A DNA stretch of 12,294 nt from Halanaerobiales bacterium (GTDB taxonomy: Bacteria; Bacillota_F; Halanaerobiia; DY22613). Positions 6,259-12,294 of this stretch are shown here, in pieces. The translations under genes were made by a program, and so were the position numbers. Position 1 is the first letter of the stretch; every line of letters begins with the position of its first letter. The stretch lies in assembly GCA_023128035.1 (NCBI GenBank), contig JAGMES010000121.1, forward strand, positions 1-12,294, read 5' to 3'. The notes beneath the pieces were generated by a model. The model saw only the letters and a list, made by a program, of their open reading frames with translations, was not told the origin of the DNA and searched no databases.

Positions 6259-8331
6259 ATGAGTGAATTCTGCGTATTAAAGGAAAATAAAATGTTTATG
6301 ATTTGTGATAGTGCTGGAAACATTAAAGAAGCGAAAGATACCAAACATGGGATATATTATAACGACACCAGAATGGTTAGTTACTATGAATTGGGTTTTG
6401 GGGAGTTTGAAATGAAGATGCTGGATGCAAGCTATGCCAAAAACTATCAGCATGTTCAATTTTATACCAACAACTCATATGAATCAGAAAATGGAATAGA
6501 AGTTCCGCAAAACGCAATAGATATAAAAAAAGAACGATGTATTAATGATGCGTTTATTGAAAAAGTAACCATTACAAATAATAACAAATTGCCAGTTCAA
6601 CTGACTCTTTATCTTGACATAAAATTAGACTTCGAAGATATATTTGAAATACGTGGAGATGTGGAAAAACCTAAAAGAAATGTTGTTCACAATAAGGTGA
6701 AAAATGGATATGAGTTTCATTACAAAGGATTGGATGGGAAAACGCAAACGACTTATGTAGTTTTTAACGGTTTGCCATTTGTCGAAGTTAATGGAAGATA
6801 TTTTTTCGAAATAAGTTTAGAACCAAAAGCGAGCGAGCAAGTTCAAATTGCTGTTGGGCCAGAACAGATACAAAATGTGAAATTTGATTGCCAAATTGAA
6901 AAATTACAGAGCAAATATAAGGAGTGGAAAGAAGAAAATACAGTAATCCAAACAGATAATGAGGCCGTAAACAGTATATTGGAACAATCAATTGGCGATT
7001 TAAGACTCCTGCTCATGGAAAATGACGGGAATAAATTTTACGCTGCAGGAATACCATGGTTTGTTACTTTGTTTGGCAGGGATAGCATTTTGGCATCTCT
7101 TTACAGCCTTGCCTTCAATCCAGACATTGCTAAGAGTACTTTAAGATTACTCTCATATTATCAGGGAAAGGAAGTTAATGTGAAAAGGGAAGAACAGCCT
7201 GGAAAAATAATTCATGAACTTCGGTTGAGTGAGCTTCCCAATATAGGCATTGTTCCTTTCGGAGAGTATTATGGTTCGATTGATTCTACTCTGCTATACC
7301 TGATTTTGGCAGAAAGTCATTTCAACTGGACAGGAGACGTTGAGTTCATAAAAGAAATTGAATATTCATTACGCGTTGCTATTAAATGGATAGATACTTA
7401 TGGCGATATGGATAAAGATGGCTATTTAGAATATGTGAGAAGTACTGAGAGTGGACTGATAAATCAAGGGTGGAAAGACTCGCGGGATTGCTTAGTGTTT
7501 AAAGATGGAATTGCAGCACAAGCGCCTATTGCTTTATGTGAAGTGCAAGGGTATATCTATCATGCAAAAAAACATATAAGCAGAATATTTAAAGTGTTGG
7601 GAGATGAGGAGTTATCAGAGAAACTATATAATCAAGCTGAAAAATTAAAAGAAAAGTTCAATAAGGAATTCTGGATGGAAGAAGAGAGTTTTTTTGCATT
7701 AGCTCTTGATAAAGATAAAAGGCAGATAGATTCTACAACATCCAATGTGGGGCAATGTTTATTTTCTGGTATAATCAATGAAGAGAAAATAGACTTGGTT
7801 ACTGAAAAATTAATGAGCGAAGAAATGTTTAGCGGATGGGGGATCAGGACGTTGAGCACTGACAATGCAGCATACAATCCAATCAGTTATCACAATGGTT
7901 CTGTATGGCCTCATGACACTTCGCTGATCGCTTTTGGTCTTGGAGCTGTTGAAAAGAGTGAAGAGTGTTTAAAAATAGCTCAGGGAATTTTTGAAGCAGC
8001 AAAACATTTTAATAACAGACTTCCAGAATTATTCTGTGGTTTTTCAAAAAAAGAACGTGATATTCCAGTATCTTATCCTGTTTCGTGTAAACCGCAGGCA
8101 TGGGCTGCGGCGAGCCCTTTGCTTCTTATGCAAAGTGTTTTAGGAATTTATCCAGATGCATATAACAACAGGGTATGTATAAAACCAAGATTAAATAACG
8201 ATATAACAATAAAAAAAGTCACTGTAAAAAACCTTAGGGTAGGTGATAGCATCATCGATATAAAAATAGATGGAAGTGATTTTGAAGTGCTAAATGTGCA
8301 GGGAACAATAAAAATTGTAGATTATCGATAA
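6259..8331 (+). CDS. Glycogen-debranching-enzyme-like glycoside hydrolase (GDE_N_bis plus (alpha/alpha)6 domain)
   Basis: This 690-residue cytosolic protein has two parts. Residues about 5-200 are a beta-rich N-terminal domain of the GDE_N_bis type (KHGIYYNDTRMVSYYEL). Residues about 235-640 are an (alpha/alpha)6 catalytic domain like those annotated amylo-alpha-1,6-glucosidase. Conserved blocks include IPWFVTLFGRDSILASL (265-281), NQGWKDS (402-408), the GIAAQAPIALCEVQGYIY region, GWGIRTLS (526-533), NPISYHNGSVWPHDT (540-554) and CKPQAWAAASPLLL (610-623). Acidic residues in NQGWKDSRD and in the PELFCGF block are candidate catalytic groups, but I cannot assign them. No glycogen or starch genes are nearby; its neighbours are a sugar importer and GH130 enzymes. 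A role on an imported oligosaccharide is therefore more likely than glycogen debranching. The ribosome site GGAG lies 8 bases before the ATG. Confidence 0.85.
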   Translation: MSEFCVLKENKMFMICDSAGNIKEAKDTKHGIYYNDTRMVSYYELGFGEFEMKMLDASYAKNYQHVQFYTNNSYESENGIEVPQNAIDIKKERCINDAFIEKVTITNNNKLPVQLTLYLDIKLDFEDIFEIRGDVEKPKRNVVHNKVKNGYEFHYKGLDGKTQTTYVVFNGLPFVEVNGRYFFEISLEPKASEQVQIAVGPEQIQNVKFDCQIEKLQSKYKEWKEENTVIQTDNEAVNSILEQSIGDLRLLLMENDGNKFYAAGIPWFVTLFGRDSILASLYSLAFNPDIAKSTLRLLSYYQGKEVNVKREEQPGKIIHELRLSELPNIGIVPFGEYYGSIDSTLLYLILAESHFNWTGDVEFIKEIEYSLRVAIKWIDTYGDMDKDGYLEYVRSTESGLINQGWKDSRDCLVFKDGIAAQAPIALCEVQGYIYHAKKHISRIFKVLGDEELSEKLYNQAEKLKEKFNKEFWMEEESFFALALDKDKRQIDSTTSNVGQCLFSGIINEEKIDLVTEKLMSEEMFSGWGIRTLSTDNAAYNPISYHNGSVWPHDTSLIAFGLGAVEKSEECLKIAQGIFEAAKHFNNRLPELFCGFSKKERDIPVSYPVSCKPQAWAAASPLLLMQSVLGIYPDAYNNRVCIKPRLNNDITIKKVTVKNLRVGDSIIDIKIDGSDFEVLNVQGTIKIVDYR

Positions 8332-8349
8332 CAAAGGAGTTAAGGAAAA

Positions 8350-9537
8350 ATGAAAACAGCAGTTGTTATCCCGACATATTGGGGAGAATTGAATGTAGGA
8401 GAAGAAGTAATATTTGACCATCCAACTCCGTTGTATACCGAAGGAACGTTGGCAAGATTATTGGATAACTTGGCAACGTTTGAAGAAATGAAAAGCATTC
8501 CGGTTTACATTGTTGGAATAAGTAATAAGGAAGCTTTGAACAGAGAGGTACAGGATTTTTTAGCTGAGTATCTCAAACCTTATAGAGAAAAGCTGAAAAT
8601 AGAGTTGTTCTCATATGATTATCTGCAGAAATGCATCTATGAACTCGGCGAAAGAAATGAATTGTCATACCTGTTTAAATTTAAGGGGTACTCACAGGCC
8701 AGAAATTTTTCGCTTCTTCCAGTGATTATGAATGATATTGATTTGGCAATATTCCTGGATGATGATGAGATTATTGAAGATCGGGATTATTTCAAGAGAG
8801 CTTTAGAGCATGTGAATGAAGAAACAAAGCATGGAAAAGTGTACGGAAAAGCAGGGTATTATATCACCTGCGGCAGTTATAAGGTACCTACGGACAAAGT
8901 GCCATTTTGGCGTTACAGCGGGTGGAATAAAGCGCAATATATGAATGACACTTTCGAAGCAATAATCGAATCTGGAGAAAGACTTTCTGTAACTGCCATT
9001 GCTTTAGGTGGGAATGTGGTTTTAACAAAAGACGTAATGAAGGATATTTGCTATGATGTGCATGTACACAGAGGTGAGGATATGGATTACCTGTTTAATG
9101 CACGAATATATGGCTATCCCATTCTTTTTGACAACCAGCTTAAAATCACACATTTGCCACCGGAACATCACAGCATAGAATGGAAAAAGGCGCGGGCTGA
9201 CTTTTACAGGTTTAAATATGCAAGGCAGAAATTGAAATCTTTAAAACACCATAATGATTTGCAGCAGATTACGATTGACGACATGATGCTGTATCCGGGA
9301 ATTTTCATTAAGGATGATTTTGAAACACGTGCCAAAGATTATATGCAAATGCTTGGAATGCATTATCTGTCATGTGGAGAAATTGAGAATTATCAAGGGG
9401 CTATGGAAAACATGAAGGTCATTTTTGACGAAACAAAAGAAAACATTGATCTTGTAGCTGAATATAAACGGCAGAGAAACGACTGGAAAACAGTTATTTC
9501 AATTTTATTTGATAAAAAAGGTGAGTATGATGTCTAA
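8350..9537 (+). CDS. GT-A fold glycosyltransferase (GT2-like), cytosolic
   Basis: This 395-residue protein starts with an AVVIPTYW strand typical of nucleotide-sugar-dependent GT-A enzymes. It carries a DDDE cluster (137-140) at the end of the strand LAIFLDDDE, suitable as the DXD metal and sugar-nucleotide site. Later it has a GGNVVLTKDVM segment (220-230) and an HRGEDMDYLFNARIYGYP block (240-257), a GT2-like acceptor/base region in which Glu243-Asp244 are candidates for the catalytic base. His268 in THLPPEHH could also help bind metal. There is no signal peptide or membrane span, so it should act in the cytosol, unlike typical cell-wall GT2 enzymes. The C-terminal 100 residues are mainly helical. 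It has an AAGGAG ribosome site and overlaps the next GH130 gene by 8 bases, suggesting linked function. Donor and acceptor are unknown; transfer of mannose or glucose is plausible from context only. Confidence 0.82.
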   Translation: MKTAVVIPTYWGELNVGEEVIFDHPTPLYTEGTLARLLDNLATFEEMKSIPVYIVGISNKEALNREVQDFLAEYLKPYREKLKIELFSYDYLQKCIYELGERNELSYLFKFKGYSQARNFSLLPVIMNDIDLAIFLDDDEIIEDRDYFKRALEHVNEETKHGKVYGKAGYYITCGSYKVPTDKVPFWRYSGWNKAQYMNDTFEAIIESGERLSVTAIALGGNVVLTKDVMKDICYDVHVHRGEDMDYLFNARIYGYPILFDNQLKITHLPPEHHSIEWKKARADFYRFKYARQKLKSLKHHNDLQQITIDDMMLYPGIFIKDDFETRAKDYMQMLGMHYLSCGEIENYQGAMENMKVIFDETKENIDLVAEYKRQRNDWKTVISILFDKKGEYDV

Positions 9538-10603
9538 TTGGAAAAACGTAGGAGACGTTGCAGAAAGAAGTGTTTATAACCCGATAATCAAACCTAATCC
9601 GGAGAATGGATGGGAAACCGAATTGGTCTACAATGCTGCGGCAATGAAGTTGGGTAATTGGGTATTTGTTATTTATCGAGCAATGGGGGATGATCATGTT
9701 GCCAGGTTTGGGCTGGCGTATTCGGAAAACGGGATTGATTTTGACAGATTTGATTTTCCGATTATGCAGCCAAAAGAATATTATGAGCTTCCGCATGAAA
9801 CAACACTTTCAAGAGAGCGTGAAAGAGGAGGCATCGAGGATCCAAGAGCCATTGTCATTGATGATACGATATATCTTTACTATACCTCTTTTCACAAGAA
9901 ATGCCATATTTCAATGGCCTCAATGAAAGTAGAGAATTTTCTGAAATTGTTTCATCTTGGGAACGAGAAGAAATATGCCGTTTCATGGAATGATGCATGG
10001 GAACGGCACGGTCTCGCATTTCCTGATCAATTCAATGATGCGGACGTTTTTTCAAGAAACGCTGTACTGCATAAACTTAAAGATGATTTATTCATGCTGT
10101 TGTACAGGGTAGATAAGGGAAATATCAATTATTCTTTCGCGACAACTCCAACAGGGCCATGGAAACATGAAGACAATTCATTTATCAGCAAGGATTATCC
10201 ATGGGAGTCGGAGAGAATAGGTATCTCGACACCGGCAGTAGAAATTACTTATGATGACAAAACGTATGACTTATTTTTGTATCACGGTGTTGAATCCGGG
10301 GAAGAAGGAGTTGAAAGAATCTATAAAGTAGGTGCTTTTCTGCTGGATACAAATCTTGAAAATAACGAATTAGTTGTTTCAAAATTGCAAAATCCGATTA
10401 TGCGCCCGGCAGAATCGTATGAATTAGACAGTAAGTGGTTGTCTCCGTGTGGGGTTAAGGCTGTTTTTCCTTGCGGGACCGTAAAAATGGGAAATGAAAT
10501 ATATATTTATTATGGTGCTGGCGATCAAGTGATCGGTTTGGCGAAGATTAACAGCGATGACCTTCTGACACAGAAGGTAAAAACAAGCTTGATTAAAATA
10601 TAA
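9530..10603 (+). CDS. GH130 beta-mannoside phosphorylase-like enzyme (longer form)
   Basis: This second GH130 enzyme is 357 residues and clearly diverged from the first. The family signature is at residues 100-107 (GGIEDPRA region, Asp105 as expected general acid) followed by the strand IVIDDTIYLYYTSFHKK. Basic residues at phosphate-site positions are Arg193 (LLYRVDKGN), Arg229 (SERIG) and His252 (LYHGVES), consistent with phosphorolysis. Relative to the short form it has an insertion before the signature (residues 80-100, ELPHETTLSRERER) and another around residues 135-165. Such insertions change the acceptor end of the active site in this family, so chain-length or linkage preference may differ. 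The start is uncertain between ATG at 9527 and 9530; 9530 gives an 8-base overlap (ATGTCTAA) with the glycosyltransferase stop and better ribosome-site spacing. It is cytosolic, with no signal peptide. Confidence 0.87.
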   Translation: MSNWKNVGDVAERSVYNPIIKPNPENGWETELVYNAAAMKLGNWVFVIYRAMGDDHVARFGLAYSENGIDFDRFDFPIMQPKEYYELPHETTLSRERERGGIEDPRAIVIDDTIYLYYTSFHKKCHISMASMKVENFLKLFHLGNEKKYAVSWNDAWERHGLAFPDQFNDADVFSRNAVLHKLKDDLFMLLYRVDKGNINYSFATTPTGPWKHEDNSFISKDYPWESERIGISTPAVEITYDDKTYDLFLYHGVESGEEGVERIYKVGAFLLDTNLENNELVVSKLQNPIMRPAESYELDSKWLSPCGVKAVFPCGTVKMGNEIYIYYGAGDQVIGLAKINSDDLLTQKVKTSLIKI

Positions 10604-10626
10604 TCAGAGTAATTTATAACATATAG

Positions 10627-10691
10627 CCCGAATTATTACTGAAAACGAAATGTTGCAATTAATTTGCAAGAAATTTTATGAATAATTCGGG
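10627..10691 (+). repeat. Nested inverted repeat before the GH39 gene
   Basis: Perfect 11-bp arms CCCGAATTATT (10627-10637) and AATAATTCGGG (10681-10691) enclose 43 bases. These contain a second inverted repeat, TTGCAA-TTAAT-TTGCAA (10653-10669). The outer right arm is followed by AAAAATTTT rather than a T-run, so termination is doubtful. Because it fills most of the 112-base gap between the second GH130 gene and GH39, it may regulate or insulate GH39 expression. Its nature is unknown. Confidence 0.6.
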
Positions 10692-10715
10692 AAAAATTTT
10701 ATTAAGGGGATCATT

Positions 10716-12200
10716 ATGAAAGAGTTCAGAATTAATGCGAAGGAAAGCGGGAAGAGTTTTCCGCATTATTGGGAACTATGCGTAGGCAGTTGTCATGCTT
10801 ATACAGCGCTCAGAGAAGATTACCGTCAGCAGTTAAGAAAAACCCGTAAAGAACTGGGTTTTAAGTATATCAGGTTTCATGGTCTTTTTAATGATGTAAT
10901 GGGGACGTGTGTAAACAGAAAGAGTTTTCAAAGTAAAACATCTTATATCGAGTATAATTTTGTAAATATTGACAATATATTTGATTTCCTGTTAAGCATA
11001 GGAATGAAACCATTTGTTGAACTTGGCTATATGCCAAGCTGCCTGGCCTCGGGAGATGAGACTGTATTTCATTATAGGGGGAACATTACACCTCCAGAAG
11101 ATTATAACGAATGGCGTGATTTTATTAAAGCGTTCGCTGAACATTGCGTAGAGCGTTATGGATTAGAAGAGGTAAGGACGTGGTTTTTTGAAGTTTGGAA
11201 TGAACCGAACTTAAAGACGTTTTGGGCAGGAACGCAAGAGGAGTACTTCAGGTTATATGAATATTCAGTTAAGGCAATAAAAAGTGTAGATGACAAACTT
11301 TGAGTAGGTGGACCTGCAACGTCAGTCAATGCATGGATTCCTGATATGAAACACTTCTGTGAAAAGAATAATGTAGCTTTGGATTTTATGACTACGCATC
11401 ACTATCCAACAGATGATCCACTGTGGAGAAATGGTGATATCTCAGTTGAAGAGTTCATTAAACTATATGATAAGTACGAAAGAGGAATCATCAAAAAAAT
11501 GACAAAAAAAGCCAGGTGGGAAGCTGGTAATCTGCCACTATATTATACCGAGTGGAATACATCTGCCATGCTCAATGATAATCAACATGATGAATGTTAT
11601 GCGGCGTCGATGATTGCTAAAATACTTGCTGATAATGATGGTTTAGTAGAAGGCTACTCCTTCTGGACTTTTTCGGATATTTTTGAAGAACGCTCACAGC
11701 TTCTGGGATCATTCCATGGCGGCTTTGGCTTGCAAGCATATGCTGGTATAGCAAAACCAGCATACCGGTTATTTGAACTTTACCATGGTCTTGGTGATGA
11801 AAGAATGACAGTAATGGAGAATGAGGGAGACTCTTCTACTCTAGAGATGATTGCGACAAAAACGGAGGAAGGGATCAGGTGTATTCTATACAACCATCAA
11901 GTACCTGGTGAGAAAATTGATGAGGAATCATGTACTCTATATATTGACAATATTAATAATGATGTTGTTGCAGAAATTTACAAAATCGATGATGATCATA
12001 CGAATCCTAAAAAGGCTTGGGAGGAAATGGGAAGCCCACTTTATATTAAGACTGATGAGATTAACAAATTACATCGTGCTTCTGAATTAGTGAAAGAAAC
12101 ATTGACAACTCACAAAACCAGTAATGGAATAAAAGTAAATGTTACTGTACCGGCATACGGTGTTTGCGCGATTGATTTCTTTAAGAAATATAAAGAATAA
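10716..12200 (+). pseudogene. GH39 beta-xylosidase-like glycosidase, interrupted by an in-frame TGA
   Basis: Without the stop this would be a full-length GH39 enzyme of about 494 residues, the usual size for bacterial beta-xylosidases, cutting terminal xylose or a related sugar by a retaining mechanism. The first half carries YIRFHGLFNDVMG and the acid/base motif VWNEPN (Glu163). The second half carries the nucleophile motif YYTEWNTS (Glu279) and the SFWTFSDIFEER...SFHGGFGL stretch. These positions match the known family spacing (about 160 and 277). A TGA at 11301-11303 (residue 196) interrupts the block that in relatives reads as a Lys/Arg before VGGPA. The frame continues intact for about 300 codons, so this is a recent point mutation, a sequencing error or a readthrough site. 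The in-frame ATG at 11346 has no ribosome site, and neither fragment alone holds both catalytic residues. A ribosome site AAGGGGA precedes 10716. There is no signal peptide. Confidence 0.85.
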
Positions 12201-12294
12201 AAACATAATGATGCTTAACTCAAATTATAGAATGCTTCTTTTAGAATTATTCTTATAGTTGTATCACTCTACTTAGGGATGCACTAAAAATAAC
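12201..12294. other. AT-rich 3' flank of the locus
   Basis: No gene is seen in these 94 bases. Short imperfect complementarity (TATAGAAT near 12226 and ATTCTTATA near 12249) could form a weak hairpin, but there is no G/C-rich stem with T-tail that I would call a terminator. Confidence 0.4.

Noticed and set aside
9509..9526. TTG start for the second GH130 gene
   Set aside because: It would place the ribosome site inside the gene and add residues not expected in the family; ATG at 9527 or 9530 fits better.
10639..10653. Possible CcpA cre site (TGAAAACG region) before GH39
   Set aside because: It matches only the left half; the expected C in the right half is a G, so support is too weak for a call.
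11301..11303. TGA read as selenocysteine or as tryptophan by an alternative code
   Set aside because: The aligned family position is Lys/Arg, not Cys or Trp. Trp is encoded by TGG throughout, and the regulator gene uses TGA as its normal stop.
11851..12090. 79-codon plus-strand ORF within the GH39 3' region
   Set aside because: It is an out-of-frame shadow of the GH39 coding sequence with no ribosome site or family motifs.
12275..12294. Possible mobile-element end matching TGCACTA near position 107
   Set aside because: Only seven bases are shared with the transposase region, which is expected by chance; no longer repeat or target duplication is visible.
1..12294. CRISPR array, tRNA or rRNA genes
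   Set aside because: No regularly spaced direct repeats, cloverleaf-like segments or rRNA sequence were seen; intergenic gaps are all short.

Overview
This is a low-GC window with strong AAGGAGG-type ribosome binding sites and sigma-A-like promoters. It has a LacI-type repressor, a lipoprotein-anchored sugar ABC importer without its own ATPase, and an IS1182-like transposase remnant. Together these point to a Firmicute, most likely class Clostridia. I cannot name a genus from the sequence alone.

Layout: positions 101-751 (minus strand) hold the N-terminal 216 residues of an IS1182/IS5-like transposase that stops before its catalytic core is complete. Everything else reads on the plus strand as one carbohydrate locus. 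It starts with a LacI-family regulator (909-1901) that has its own promoter and a clear intrinsic terminator. Next come a GH130 mannoside phosphorylase-like enzyme (1997-2893), a sugar-binding lipoprotein (3076-4311), two ABC permeases overlapping by 8 bp (4466-5371, 5364-6215), and a glycogen-debranching-enzyme-like (alpha/alpha)6 glycosidase (6259-8331). The locus ends with a GT-A glycosyltransferase (8350-9537), a second, divergent GH130 enzyme overlapping it by 8 bp (9530-10603), and a GH39 beta-xylosidase-like gene (10716-12200) broken by one in-frame TGA between its two catalytic glutamates.

Working model (inference): the LacI protein senses an oligosaccharide or its breakdown product and controls at least three promoters. 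Near-identical palindromes of the form TTGAAA(C/G)G(A/G/T)TTCA(A/G) lie upstream of lacI itself, of the first GH130 gene and of the binding-protein gene. The importer brings in short oligosaccharides, and the two GH130 enzymes would phosphorolyse beta-mannosides to mannose 1-phosphate in the cytosol. The debranching-like enzyme and GH39 would remove other linkages. All the enzymes lack signal peptides, so processing would be intracellular.

The least ordinary element is the cytosolic glycosyltransferase, translationally coupled to a GH130 gene inside an otherwise catabolic operon. This raises the possibility that the cluster also builds, or cycles, a mannoside such as a storage or compatible-solute glycan. 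The RNA-level features are a 14-bp hairpin between the binding-protein and permease genes, a nested inverted repeat before GH39, and a 16-bp-arm hairpin just ahead of the transposase remnant.
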